Source: Pedobacter segetis (GTDB lineage Bacteria; Bacteroidota; Bacteroidia; Sphingobacteriales; Sphingobacteriaceae). Taken from it: a stretch of 64,000 nucleotides of DNA. Within the stretch, counting starts at the first letter, position 1. The number at the start of each line of letters is the position of its first letter. The notes below the pieces were generated by a model that saw nothing but the letters and a program-made list of their open reading frames with translations, searched no databases and was not told the DNA's origin. The translations under genes were made by a program, and so were the position numbers. The DNA is taken from the NCBI RefSeq assembly GCF_016623585.1, contig NZ_JAEHFY010000007.1, positions 62,001 to 126,000 on the forward strand, written 5' to 3'. Below, in pieces: positions 16,434 to 26,200 of the stretch.

Positions 16434-17005
16434 TCAACAAAATGCTTTTCTATTCTTTTATCTGGTAAAAACCAGATTACCGCTACGGCAATATATAATA
16501 AAGATGCTATTAGGGGAACAAAAAATGAAATTGAGATACCCACGATGTAAAATATTGGGGATAAATATTCTTTATATTTATTTTGCAAGGATTTGCCTAA
16601 AACAGAATCTTTGGTATTTATCTGCAAAAGAAAGTATTCTAAGATGAAATAGGCAATTGCCGCCATTAGTAATATCAAACCATAAACTGCCAAAGTAAGG
16701 GGCTCGAAATTATTTTCCCCCATCCAAGCTGTGGCAAATGGGAACAACGATAACCAAAACAACAGGTGAAGATTGGCCCACAATACCTTACCATTGATTT
16801 TTTTTACGGCCTGAAAAGTATGATGGTGATTATTCCAATAAATCCCTACATAAATAAAACTTAAAACATAGCTGCCAAAAACGGGTATCAAAGGCAATAA
16901 GCCTTTTAACCCATATCCCTTCGGAACTTTTAACTCTAGCACCATTATGGTGATGATAATGGCCAACACACCATCGCTGAAAGCTTCTAACCTACCTTTA
17001 TTCAT
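16430..17005 (-). CDS. TMEM175 family (DUF1211) potassium-channel-like membrane protein
   Basis: A 191-residue membrane protein with about six transmembrane helices. The N-terminal signature RLEAFSDGVLAIIITIMVLE contains the FSDGVLAI motif, whose hydrophobic positions form the pore in bacterial TMEM175 channels. The YWNNHHHTF motif after TM3 is also typical. Bacterial members have a single six-helix repeat and assemble as tetramers. It overlaps the peptidase-like gene by 4 bases (ATGA junction), so the two are co-translated. Its physiological role is unknown. Confidence 0.9.
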   Translation of the reverse strand: MNKGRLEAFSDGVLAIIITIMVLELKVPKGYGLKGLLPLIPVFGSYVLSFIYVGIYWNNHHHTFQAVKKINGKVLWANLHLLFWLSLFPFATAWMGENNFEPLTLAVYGLILLMAAIAYFILEYFLLQINTKDSVLGKSLQNKYKEYLSPIFYIVGISISFFVPLIASLLYIAVAVIWFLPDKRIEKHFVD

Positions 17006-17112
17006 TAGTTATTATTAGTTTTAAACTAGCCCTAAGCTTATATTTTTATCTAAATATCACAAAATTTTTACTTTAAATCTTTATTTTTTAAGACAATAAA
17101 TCTCACTAATAT

Positions 17113-17128
17113 TACTTTTATAAAAGTA
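17113..17128. promoter_or_regulatory. Perfect 16-bp palindrome upstream of the BLUF gene
   Basis: TACTTTTATAAAAGTA is a perfect palindrome ending 13 bases before the BLUF ATG at 17142, at promoter position. It could be an operator for a dimeric regulator. An AT-rich palindrome can occur by chance, but 16 of 16 matched positions without a spacer is unusual. Confidence 0.5.
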
Positions 17129-17141
17129 CCTATAAAAAATT

Positions 17142-17573
17142 ATGATACATTATATCCTTTATCAGGGCATCGAGTCTGCTATCTTTAAAAAGCAAGAAAG
17201 AGGGATCGAAGTTCTTTTGGCCAAAGCAAGAGAAAAAAACAAAAAGTTGGGGATCACCGGTATGTTGTTGTTCATAGAAGGAACATTTATCCAATATATT
17301 GAAGGTAACGAAAAAGATGTTAAAGATTTATACCAATCTATAGTTAAAGATAAACGTTTGGCCACTATTAAGATCATAAGTGAGGGGAAATCAGAAAAAC
17401 GTATTTTTGATAATTGGGATATGGCTTATGATAACTTTGGTTTAACAACCATTAATAAAATAGAAAAGATACACTACCCAGATGTTCAATCTTATTTAAA
17501 ATCTTCATCTGCGATCAATTTGATAAAGTTAATGGTACAAAGAAAAATTATCTTTGAAGATTTAGACAGCTGA
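17142..17573 (+). CDS. BLUF domain blue-light sensor
   Basis: A 143-residue protein consisting of one BLUF domain (FAD-binding blue-light sensor) plus a short helical tail. Expected photocycle residues are present: Tyr7 in I-L-Y near the N-terminus, Asn in REKNKKLGITGMLLF, Gln in GTFIQYIEGN, and Trp/Met in NWDMAY. The usual serine after the tyrosine region is replaced by Gly (LYQG). There is no output domain, as in short BLUF proteins that act by protein-protein contact. A perfect palindrome sits just upstream. No light-linked partner gene is adjacent. Confidence 0.92.
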   Translation: MIHYILYQGIESAIFKKQERGIEVLLAKAREKNKKLGITGMLLFIEGTFIQYIEGNEKDVKDLYQSIVKDKRLATIKIISEGKSEKRIFDNWDMAYDNFGLTTINKIEKIHYPDVQSYLKSSSAINLIKLMVQRKIIFEDLDS

Positions 17574-17583
17574 TCTTTAACCC

Positions 17584-17814
17584 CTAGATAGACTTTTTGA
17601 TCCCCTCGCTTATACTGTGCAGCGTGTTGCTGTCTAATGGGGTTCCTTCTGTTTGCACCAGCTCGCCATTTTTAGAAAATTTTACGGCAATTTTTTGGGT
17701 TTTATCGGGTAAGATGATGTCAAAATCATCAGAATTTTCTTGCTGGCTAACATTTGCAATCTGGCTTTTCACATCGCCCATTTTATGTATAGAAATATCG
17801 AAAGTTTTTTTCAT
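17584..17814 (-). CDS. Small hypothetical protein
   Basis: A 76-residue protein I do not recognise. It has no signal peptide or membrane segment. It is polar, with a likely beta-rich middle (FDIILPDKTQKIAVKFSKNG) and a C-terminal helix. It lies convergent to the BLUF gene with 10 bases between the stops, and 55 bases downstream of the BrkB gene in the same direction, so it may share that gene's transcript. Confidence 0.6.
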   Translation of the reverse strand: MKKTFDISIHKMGDVKSQIANVSQQENSDDFDIILPDKTQKIAVKFSKNGELVQTEGTPLDSNTLHSISEGIKKSI

Positions 17815-17869
17815 GGCTTTATATTTCTTTAAATGCTACAATTTTAATACCGTTTAAACCGTATTAAAG

Positions 17870-18766
17870 TTATTCCTCAATTTTTTCTGTCTTAAATTTA
17901 TGCGCATTTTCTGATGGTAAGATCGGGTTTTTTGATTCTTGGCAAATCGCATTTACAAGGCAAGCACCGTAATAAAATATAAAAGACGAATAAAAAATAA
18001 ACAGCATTACCAATAATATTGCACCAGAAGTACCATAAATTTGATTGATGTTAGAATTTAACAAAAAATAGCGCATTATTAGTTTACCAAAGGTAAGTAA
18101 GGCCCCCGTAAATGCGGCACTTATCGTTACCGATTTCCATTTTGGTTTTCCATTGCCAATAAACCTGTAAGCGATACACAGCCAAGCTGCGGTAACTACA
18201 AAAAAAATAGCTTCGTTAATTAAATTGTTTAAAAAAGTAATCTCCCCAGAGAACTGTTTTTGCAAGAATAGCCTAATGCCCTCAATTATAAAGGCAATTA
18301 TCAATAAAAGCCCACCAGAAGATATGATAGCCAAAGATTTTAACCTTTGCTTTAAATTAAACGCAAAACCTAGATCTTTATTTATCCTGATGCACCAAAG
18401 CTGGTTGATGGAGTTTCTGATAACAACAAAAAGCGTGGTTGATACAAAAATCAAGAATAACAACATGATGGCCGTGAAAAACCAATTTTCGCCAATTTTT
18501 AAGAGATTGATCAATATATGTTTGATCTCTATGGCACTATTCTCTCCAATTATTTGAGTTAATTTTTGGATAATGTTTCTCCCAAATTGTTTCCTGTTTA
18601 AAAAAACGCCAAACATTTGTAAGATAACCACCAAAATAGCAGGTATTGCAAAAGTGCCGAAAAAAGCCGTTGAAGAGGCGATCCTTAACGGATCATTTTG
18701 TTCTAAATTTTTAAAAGCTGCCTTTAAAATCTTCCAACTTTTGCTTAGTAAATCTTTTTTGATCAT
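17870..18766 (-). CDS. YihY/BrkB family inner-membrane protein
   Basis: A 298-residue membrane protein with about six transmembrane helices and the family pattern: a short cytosolic N-terminus with SSTAFFGTFAIPAILVVI in TM1, NSINQLWCI after TM2, and YGTSGAILLVMLFIFYSSFI with YYGACLVNA near the C-terminus. The family was once misnamed RNase BN; its members are broadly conserved and their transport role is not settled. It is not clearly in an operon with upstream genes, and the toxin-antitoxin locus is divergent from it. Confidence 0.9.
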   Translation of the reverse strand: MIKKDLLSKSWKILKAAFKNLEQNDPLRIASSTAFFGTFAIPAILVVILQMFGVFLNRKQFGRNIIQKLTQIIGENSAIEIKHILINLLKIGENWFFTAIMLLFLIFVSTTLFVVIRNSINQLWCIRINKDLGFAFNLKQRLKSLAIISSGGLLLIIAFIIEGIRLFLQKQFSGEITFLNNLINEAIFFVVTAAWLCIAYRFIGNGKPKWKSVTISAAFTGALLTFGKLIMRYFLLNSNINQIYGTSGAILLVMLFIFYSSFIFYYGACLVNAICQESKNPILPSENAHKFKTEKIEE

Positions 18767-18952
18767 TAAAAATTATAATATATTGAATTTTAATCTATCC
18801 AGATGATGTTTGATTAAGTTCGATTCTTAAAAATACAGCTATTTGATCGATATTTATATATTAACCAACAATAGCACCAAATATTGATGAGCCCATTAAC
18901 CTATCTTGAAAGTTATGAGCAATATTGCCTCTAAAAAACTCCATTACTTTAG

Positions 18953-18986
18953 ATACATAAGTTTCTTTTTAACGAAACTTATGTAT
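18953..18986. promoter_or_regulatory. 13-bp inverted repeat, probable operator of the toxin-antitoxin pair
   Basis: ATACATAAGTTTC (18953-18965) and GAAACTTATGTAT (18974-18986) are perfect inverted repeats with an 8-base spacer. The right arm overlaps the candidate -7 box at 18984. Antitoxins with an HTH domain commonly repress their own promoter through such sites. Confidence 0.7.
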
Positions 18987-18991
18987 ATTTG
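18984..18991 (+). promoter_or_regulatory. Candidate -7 box of the toxin-antitoxin operon
   Basis: TATATTTG matches TAnnTTTG. A TTTC lies 18 bases upstream (18962-18965), close to the normal place for the -33 element. Transcription would start near 18998, just before the ATG at 19014, which supports that start over the upstream in-frame ATG at 18915. Confidence 0.6.
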
Positions 18992-19013
18992 TTCAGAAAT
19001 AATATTTGACAGA

Positions 19014-19370
19014 ATGGAGAAACTTTTTGAGATTATTATTTTAGAGGAAGTACTGGAATTTTTAAAGGGCTTACATAAAAAGCATTCTGAGAAAATCTTA
19101 TATAATATCAGAAAATCTCAAGTTGAACCAGACTCTGAACTCTTCAAAAAATTAAACAATGAAATTTGGTAATTCCGAACTTTGTATCAAGGACTTCAAA
19201 ATAGACTGCTAGCTTTTTGGGATAAAACGTCAGAAAATCAAACATTTGTTGTATCTACACATGGATTTGTGAAAAAGCGAAGTAAAGTTCCAGACAATGA
19301 GATTCAAAAAGCCATGCAGACTAGGGAAAAATCTTTAATAGAAAAAGGACTAAAAAATAAAAAGAAATGA
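19014..19370 (+). pseudogene. RelE/ParE (HigB, Gp49-like) toxin gene with in-frame stop
   Basis: Reading from the ATG at 19014, codons 1-52 and 54-118 lie in one frame and together give a typical 118-residue Gp49/HigB-like toxin, but codon 53 is TAA (19170-19172). The flanks are NNEIW before and FRTLYQGLQNRLLAFWDK after; relatives have a Glu there (I-W-E-F-R), so one G-to-T change (GAA to TAA) explains it. The toxin is thus cut to 52 residues without its catalytic C-terminal half. The reading frame ends in an ATGA overlap with the antitoxin. A sequencing error is possible. Confidence 0.85.
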
Positions 19371-19681
19371 AAACATACACATTAGACGAAGTGCAGGACA
19401 GAATTATCGGGAAAATCGGAACTCCTGACCGTGATTTCTTTGAATATGAACTTCAAATGGGTTTAATTGGTAAGGCTATCAAACAGACAAGACAGGAACG
19501 GAATTTGACACAGGAAGAGCTTGGAAAGCTAATAGGGGTTCAGAAAGCGCAAATCTCCAGAATCGAAAATAACGCAAGCAACGTGACAATGGATACCCTA
19601 ATGAGGGTTTTTTCTGCATTGAAAGCAAAGGTAAAATTGCATGTTGAACTTGCAAATCTGAATATAAATGTGGGCAAATAA
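19367..19681 (+). CDS. XRE-type HTH antitoxin (HigA-like)
   Basis: A 104-residue protein with a Cro/CI helix-turn-helix at about residues 35-90 (IKQTRQERNLTQEELGKLIG, then QKAQISRIENNASNVTMDTL). It follows the toxin gene with a 4-base overlap; toxin-first order is that of HigBA systems. It is intact although its toxin is broken. It probably neutralises the toxin and represses the operon through the inverted repeat at 18953-18986. Retention after toxin loss would fit a remaining regulatory or anti-addiction role, which is inference. Confidence 0.88.
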   Translation: MKTYTLDEVQDRIIGKIGTPDRDFFEYELQMGLIGKAIKQTRQERNLTQEELGKLIGVQKAQISRIENNASNVTMDTLMRVFSALKAKVKLHVELANLNINVGK

Positions 19682-19770
19682 TACGGTTTATAATTACAAA
19701 TTTGTATTGTAATGGCTTATCAGCATTACGTTATTCATCTCAATTAACTAAATTTATAGGGTCAGACGGG

Positions 19771-19800
19771 TTTGTGCAAGCAATGCCATTTCTGCACAAA
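19771..19800. repeat. 8-bp inverted repeat in the gap after the antitoxin
   Basis: TTTGTGCA (19771-19778) and TGCACAAA (19793-19800) are perfect inverted repeats with a 14-base loop, in the 180-base gap between the antitoxin and the convergent hydrolase gene. It has no T-tract of a classical terminator. It may be a remnant of a dispersed repeat. Confidence 0.4.
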
Positions 19801-19861
19801 TTCGCCTATCATTACAAATATCAATGGTTAAAACTTTTAGCAAGCTGTTTAAAATTTGGTT

Positions 19862-21301
19862 CTATTGCTTGCCTATGAAGCTTTTATAGATGCTTTTTGC
19901 CAAAAGCGGGAAATTATTATCGAAATGATGGTCTCCGGGGATAAGGATTATTCTTTGGTGGTCTGCTTCAAATTTTCTTCTAACGGCTTCATCTTCGCTT
20001 TCCCCAAAACAAATTACAGATTTAATGGCGTTAATTTTTTTAAATTCTGCTAAAACATCATAATGATCTTCTGTATTATCTAGGTTAAGCATATCAGATA
20101 TATGAATCTCAAAGTCTGCCTTAATATCTGGCGATAGGGAGAACAAACCAGATACATTGTTTTTCACTTCCTTTGGCAAACGATCGGCGATAAAAGGAAT
20201 CACAGAAGCACCAAAAGAATACCCCGCAAGGATAAAGTTTTTTTGCTTTAAAGCATATTGCTCTTGTACGATTACTTTTAAAATGTCTAAAGTGGTTTTA
20301 TCTGGTGTTTTTGCGTTCCAAAAATATTTTTGGGCATCAAGCCCTATGATATTGAAACCTAATTTTGATAGGCTTTCTGCATAAGATTGGTCAAAACTGG
20401 TCCAGCCGCCATCGCCAGAAAGCATGATGATGAAGGGGAGCTTAGTTTTCTTTTCAGAATAAATATGGGTTAATGGTAAATCGTCTATGTTTGGGGCATG
20501 ATTGCCTGGCGAGAAGAAAATCTTTTTTGCGTTGTTTTTTTGGCTAAAACTAGGTTGCGATAGTATTTTATGATATGCACTATCAAATGCAGGCAACCAA
20601 TGGTTTGCTAAAGAAAAACCATGGCCAACATTTTCTAACAGAACAAGCTGGGCATTCTTAATGCCACGCATAAATTTGATGGTGTTTTTATAAGGGCATT
20701 CTTGGTCTTTCTTTCCGTTTAGGGCGATAAAATACTCGTTAAAAGCCTTAATTTTATCCATATTATAAGATTTGTTTTTTACCAACACCGTTTGGGTTAA
20801 ACCATTCCCTTTGCACAAGGGTTTTTTTATGATCAGATCCGGACTAAAACCGATAGCTATCGCACCTTTAAAGGTATTGGCCGGTGCTTGGGCTAAAATC
20901 CCATAGGCTAAAGTTGCGCCATAAGAATAACCTATTAAAACCGGTTTTTGGTAGCTATTAAAATGAAATTTCTTTTGGATCATTAAACTCAGGTTTTCTA
21001 GATCTGCTGCTGGGTAATAACAATCGGCCTTGCTTTTTTCTAGGGCATTCATGTAAAACTTGGCATCTATCCCTAAAACCAATGCGTTTTGGTGGCAGAT
21101 GTTTTTTGCCATGTTAATTACCCCATGTTCCCAACCACCATCGCCAGAAATAAATAACGCTACCGAAGAAGGTGCTTTAGCAGGTATGTAAATTGTTATT
21201 TTTCCAAATCTGCCATAATAAATAGAGTCTATTTTTTGCGCTGTAACGTTTTGCTTTACGCAGATAAATAAACCAAATAACAAGATGTTTTTTAATTTCA
21301 A
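19862..21301 (-). CDS. AcvB/VirJ family double alpha/beta hydrolase
   Basis: A 479-residue secreted protein (signal peptide ending near QNVTAQ) made of two tandem VirJ-like alpha/beta hydrolase halves. Each half has LFISGDGGWEHG or IMLSGDGGWTSF near its start and a lipase box: GYSYGATLAYG at about residue 125 and GYSFGASVIPF at about 340, with a late catalytic-type His (NVGHGFS; GDHHFDN). AcvB/VirJ proteins of alphaproteobacteria hydrolyse lysyl-phosphatidylglycerol in the periplasm. No MprF/LpiA synthase is in the window, so the substrate here may differ. It is last in the apparent RND-efflux/two-component operon, 27 bases after the kinase. Confidence 0.88.
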   Translation of the reverse strand: MKLKNILLFGLFICVKQNVTAQKIDSIYYGRFGKITIYIPAKAPSSVALFISGDGGWEHGVINMAKNICHQNALVLGIDAKFYMNALEKSKADCYYPAADLENLSLMIQKKFHFNSYQKPVLIGYSYGATLAYGILAQAPANTFKGAIAIGFSPDLIIKKPLCKGNGLTQTVLVKNKSYNMDKIKAFNEYFIALNGKKDQECPYKNTIKFMRGIKNAQLVLLENVGHGFSLANHWLPAFDSAYHKILSQPSFSQKNNAKKIFFSPGNHAPNIDDLPLTHIYSEKKTKLPFIIMLSGDGGWTSFDQSYAESLSKLGFNIIGLDAQKYFWNAKTPDKTTLDILKVIVQEQYALKQKNFILAGYSFGASVIPFIADRLPKEVKNNVSGLFSLSPDIKADFEIHISDMLNLDNTEDHYDVLAEFKKINAIKSVICFGESEDEAVRRKFEADHQRIILIPGDHHFDNNFPLLAKSIYKSFIGKQ

Positions 21302-21328
21302 AATTTATAAACTTAATTTTTGGTGTTT

Positions 21329-22606
21329 TTAACCTTTGCTAGAAAAATTGATGTTAAAGAAATGTTTGGTATTGTTGTATTGATAGGTTAGCTTGAAATG
21401 GTGTACTTCTGCAATTTTATTTGAAATGGCTAAGCCAAGGCCGTTTCCTTTCTGGTCTTTTTCTATGGTTTTAGAAAATCTAGAGAACAACTTCTCTTCA
21501 GAAAAATTTAAAGCTGCACCTTCGTTAATAAAAATTAAGTCGTCATCATTTAATTGGATATTGATTATGGTACCTTTAGATGAATGTTGGATGGCGTTGA
21601 TCAATAAATTTTGGATCAATTGGGTAAACAAACTTAAATTACCTTTTATAAAAACCTGCTTGGGCCTGTTAAATAAGATCTGCTGATATTTAGCATCGGC
21701 GAAGAAGCTCAAATGCTCAATTACCGCTTTTATTTGCTCTCTAACATCAATTTCTTCATCAAAATGGAACTGTTGGTTTTCTAATTTGGTAAGCAATAGC
21801 AAGTTTTTGTTCAAATCGCCCAATTTTTGCAGCACATAACTAATTTGTTCTACAATTAAACTTTGGTTTTTTGTTAGGTCTTTATCTTGTAAAAACAAAT
21901 CGAGCTTGCTTTTGATGATAGCTACCGGCGTTTGAAGCTCATGGGCGGCATTTTCTGTAAATTCTTTTTGCAAATGATAGGTTTTCTCTGTTCTTGTGAT
22001 CAAACTATTAACTTCCATGTTCAGATCATTAAACTCATCAATGCCTAATATTTCTTGATGTAAGGGTGTTTTCTTATCTAGATCGTAATTTTTTAAAAAG
22101 CTTAAGATTTTATTGAAAGGTTTCCATACCCTTTTACTAATGCTTCTGTTAACCAGTTGAAATCCGACTAATAAAAAGATCAATAATGTGATCTGCACCA
22201 TTAATATGCTTTGTATCAGATCATCGTTTTCTAAAAGTGACACCTTAAAAGACACGTTATAGTATTTCCCAAAAACATTGGTTTTGGTTTCTAAAATCCG
22301 GTAACGTTCATCCTCCTTAGTTTCTGGGTTATAAAATTCTTTGGTAAAAGGGCCTTTCACAAAATTCTTAGGGTCATAGGTGGTAATTTCCACGTCATGG
22401 TCAACGTTTTTCCAAAGATCTAGATCAGCCTCGCTTTTTAACTGGCTAATGTATTGAGGGATCAGGTTGGTTTCTTTTTTTAAAGCCTCATCTGTTGATT
22501 GTAAAAACAGAGAGTTTACCACAAAATAAAAACAGGGGATGCTTAATAAAATGATAATGGCAGAAAGCCAAAAATATTGCCTGGAGCTGTAAGTAAGTAA
22601 TTTCAA
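21329..22606 (-). CDS. Two-component sensor histidine kinase
   Basis: A 425-residue membrane kinase. TM1 is at about residues 11-33 and TM2 at about 138-160, enclosing a periplasmic sensor region of about 100 residues. A HAMP-like linker follows, then the dimerisation H-box ENAAHELQTPVAIIKSK near residue 220 and the ATPase domain (NLLINAIQHS, GNGLGLAISNKIAEVHHF). It lies 4 bases after its response-regulator gene and belongs to the efflux operon, so it probably senses the pump's substrate or envelope stress and controls this operon. That role is inferred from context. Confidence 0.93.
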   Translation of the reverse strand: MKLLTYSSRQYFWLSAIIILLSIPCFYFVVNSLFLQSTDEALKKETNLIPQYISQLKSEADLDLWKNVDHDVEITTYDPKNFVKGPFTKEFYNPETKEDERYRILETKTNVFGKYYNVSFKVSLLENDDLIQSILMVQITLLIFLLVGFQLVNRSISKRVWKPFNKILSFLKNYDLDKKTPLHQEILGIDEFNDLNMEVNSLITRTEKTYHLQKEFTENAAHELQTPVAIIKSKLDLFLQDKDLTKNQSLIVEQISYVLQKLGDLNKNLLLLTKLENQQFHFDEEIDVREQIKAVIEHLSFFADAKYQQILFNRPKQVFIKGNLSLFTQLIQNLLINAIQHSSKGTIINIQLNDDDLIFINEGAALNFSEEKLFSRFSKTIEKDQKGNGLGLAISNKIAEVHHFKLTYQYNNTKHFFNINFSSKG

Positions 22607-22610
22607 ATTG

Positions 22611-23276
22611 CTAAACTATTTTGTAACCTGTACCATAAACCGTTTTGATGTAATCGCCGGCGGCACCCAATTTTTTCTTCAGATTTTTAATGTGGGTGTA
22701 TATGATATCAAAGTTATCAAAATATAATGCAGATTGCCCACTTAAATGTTCGGCAATTGCATTTTTTGAAACAACTTTTGCTTTATTGTTCAATAAAAAC
22801 AGAAAAAGCGCAAATTCTGTTTTGGTAATATCAATCTCTAAATTGTTAACAAATATGTTTTTTGAAGAAAGATCTACCTTTATTTCTTTATACCTGATGA
22901 TGTTATTCCCTTGGAAATTCCGACGCCTAATTACTGATTGTATCCTTGCGCTAAGTTCTGCCAAATGAAACGGTTTAGAAAGATAATCATCAGCGCCTAG
23001 TTTTAGGGAGAAAATACGGTCTTCTACAGAGTCTTTTGCAGAGATAATGATCACGCCATCCAATTTGTTTGCTTTTTTTATTTCTTCTAATAAATCTAAA
23101 CCGCTGCCTTTTGGTAACATTATGTCCAATAAGATACAATCGTAATCAAACATAGATATTTGTTCTCTAGCTTCTTCAATATCGGTGGCAACCTCACAAA
23201 AATAATCTTCGTTCTGAAGGTATTTAGCCATACTTTCTGCCAAATCCTTCTCGTCCTCAACTATCAGTATTTTCAT
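22611..23276 (-). CDS. OmpR/PhoB-type response regulator
   Basis: A 221-residue regulator. The receiver domain has the acidic pocket (LIVEDEKDL), the phospho-acceptor Asp51 in DCILLDIMLPKGSG, and the conserved Lys in ADDYLSKPFHLAEL. The C-terminal winged-helix DNA-binding domain has ITKTEFALFLFLLNN and KTVYGTGYKIV. It overlaps the end of the RND pump gene by 20 bases and precedes its kinase by 4, showing tight operon coupling. Its likely targets are this operon's own promoter and possibly others. Confidence 0.95.
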   Translation of the reverse strand: MKILIVEDEKDLAESMAKYLQNEDYFCEVATDIEEAREQISMFDYDCILLDIMLPKGSGLDLLEEIKKANKLDGVIIISAKDSVEDRIFSLKLGADDYLSKPFHLAELSARIQSVIRRRNFQGNNIIRYKEIKVDLSSKNIFVNNLEIDITKTEFALFLFLLNNKAKVVSKNAIAEHLSGQSALYFDNFDIIYTHIKNLKKKLGAAGDYIKTVYGTGYKIV

Positions 23277-26200
23277 TTTGTATAGATTTAGGTTTAATAA
23301 AGCTTAAGAAAGTGGGTAAAACTATCAATAATAAAGGTAAGGCAACCAAAAAACCACCTATTACGGCAATGGCCAAAGGTTGGTGTAATTGTGCGCCAGT
23401 ACCAATTCCCAAGGCCAAAGGCATCAAAGCGATGATGGCACCCAACGCAGTCATTAATTTTGGCCTTAATCTGGTACTGATAGCAAAAATTAACGCTGGT
23501 TTTTGCTCCATTTCTAAGATGGCCTCATTGTATTGAAGATAAGTGAAAATGGCATTTTCGCCAATAATACCAACCATCATAATTAAACCGGTATAACTCC
23601 CAACGTTTAAAGGCGTATGGGTAAAAAACAACAAGATATAGCTTCCGGCAATGCCTAAAACCGCTATCAGCAAAATAATGGCCGCTACCCAAATATCCCT
23701 AAATAAGAACAACATTACCGTAAAAACCAGTAAGCTTGATAAGCAAAGTATCAATAACAATTCTTTAAAAGATTGTTGCTGCTCTGCATAAGAACCACCA
23801 TAACTAATGCTATAACCTTTTTCTAACGATACATTTTTATTTATTTGTTGCTTAATATCTGTTACTGTACTGCCCAGATCGCGGTTATCTAAACGGCTGC
23901 TAACTACGCCCATGGTTTGCAGGTTTTCCCTTTCCAATTCTGCTTCTCCTTTATCTATCCTAATTTCGGCAAATTCATTTAAGGGTTTAACTTGGCCGTT
24001 GGGTAAAAATATTTTTGTATTTCTGATGTTTGATAGATCTTTGTTTTCTTTAGAGTTGATGAAACGGATAGGGGTGAGCTGCTGTTTATCATAAATGTTA
24101 CCGTTTACATTTCCGTCTATGGCATTCTGAAGTTGATACTGGAAATCGCTTACACTGATGTTATACTTAGCCAGCTGATTAAAGTTGGGTAAAATGGTAA
24201 TTGATGGGCCAGCGATAACGATACCGTCAAAAACATCTGCCGTACCTTTGGTGTTTTCTATTATTTTACTGATCTGTTTGGCATATTCTTGTATTTTTGA
24301 TTGGTCTGGGCCAAAAACCTTGATTTCTATCGGTTGTACAGAACTCATCAAATCGCCCAACATATCACCGATAACCTGCCCAAAATCTATCCTTAATGCA
24401 GGCTGTGAGCTTTCTATCTTCTGTCTTATATCATCGATAACCTCACTGGTGCTCCTGCTCCTGTCTTTTTTTAATTGTATCAGATAATCGCCTCTATTGG
24501 GTTCTGTAATAAAGAAGCCCATTTGGGTTCCTGTTCTACGGCTATATGCGGCAACTTCTGGCACCTTAACGATCAGTTTCTCTGCCTCGTTTAGCATCCT
24601 ATCCGTTTCTTCTAAACTGGTGCCTGGCGGCGAGTCATAATCCAAAACTATACTGCCTTCATCCATCTCTGGCAAAAAGCCGGTTTCTAATTTGGGCAAT
24701 ATCAAAACTACCGAGGCAATTAAAACAGCTATAAAAGCAAAGCTATAAATTGGCCTTGCAATAAAATAACCCACCCATTTTCGCTCTTTTACTTCGTGGG
24801 CATCTTCTTTTCCTTTTCGTTTTTTATCATCTTTTGTTAAAAGCAGATAAATAACGGGTAGTAAAATCCATGTTGTTAAAAAAGAACAGACCAAAGTAAC
24901 GATCATGGTGTTTGTCATCACTTTAAAATACGCACCAGCCACGCCGCTCATCAAAACAAAAGGAAGAAAGATCACAATGGTACTGATGGAAGAGCCCACC
25001 ATTGCTTTAAAAAGATATTTTATGGCCTTGTTAACCAAGTTTTTTGTAGCCTCGTTTGGGTGTTCTTCATGTGTTCTGTGGATCTGCTCTACAATTACGA
25101 TGGCATCATCAATAATTAAACCTATGGCTGCGGCAATGGCCCCCAAAGTCATGATATTGAAGGTTTGGCCTGTAAAATAAAGTACTATTAAAGTTAAGGC
25201 TAAGGTAACCGGGATGGTAATTAAAATGGTTAAACTGGCTTTCCATGATCTTAGAAATAGTATGGCCACAAAAATTGCCAATGCCAAACCGATCCATAAA
25301 CTATCGGTTACGCTTTTTACGGCATCGTTTACAAAATCTGCCTGTTCGTAATAGGGTTTTATGGTTACATCTGCGGGTAAAATGTTTTTTAACTGCGCAA
25401 TTTTAGCGTCCATGGCTTTAGAAACATCTACTAAATTTGCGTTGGGTTGTTTTATTACGGCAATCAGTAGGCTTTCTTTGCCGTTGGCGTTAACCTTAAT
25501 ATATTCTTTTGCTTCATGGATTTCTATGGTTGCAATATCTTTTAATTGGATAGCCCTTTGGGCAGAATTGCTCACAACCAAATCTGCAAGCTGTTGTTTA
25601 TCTGTGATTTGAGAATCGTCTAGGGTAAGGTATAATAACCTATAATCTGCTAAATAACCGTTAGATCTTACAAAATTGGTTTCGTTTAAAACCTGAGAGA
25701 TCTTAGATGGCGTTAAACCCAAAGTCGCCATTTTCTCTTGGTTTAATATTACCCAATATTCTTTGGACTTACCACCGATAATACGAATATCGCTAGTACC
25801 TTCAACTTGTGAAAGAAACGGTTTAATGGTATATAAGGCAAGTTGTTTAAGCGCAATTGGAGATTTTTCTGAACTATTTACCGAGTAGCCAATGATGGGT
25901 AAAATAGATGGGTTCATTTTTTCTACCACAATGTTCACATCGGCCGGAAGGCTACTTCTTATCTGGTTTATTTTAGATTCAATCTGTTGCTTGCTCAGAT
26001 CAACATCTGCTTTCCAATCTATAAATGCAGAAATCTCGCAACTCCCACGGCTGGTGGTACTCCTTATTTTGGTAAGGTTAGGTACTTGCTTAATGGCGTT
26101 TTCTAGCGGCCTAGTAATAGAAATTGTCATTTGGGAAACTGGTTGTTGCCCAGCATCTGCAATGATTTTTATTTTAGGAAAGGTAATTTCTGGAAAAAGT

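Noticed and set aside
19170-19172. Readthrough or selenocysteine recoding of the toxin stop
   Set aside because: The codon is TAA, which is not used for selenocysteine, and no recoding stem-loop follows. A nonsense mutation is simpler.
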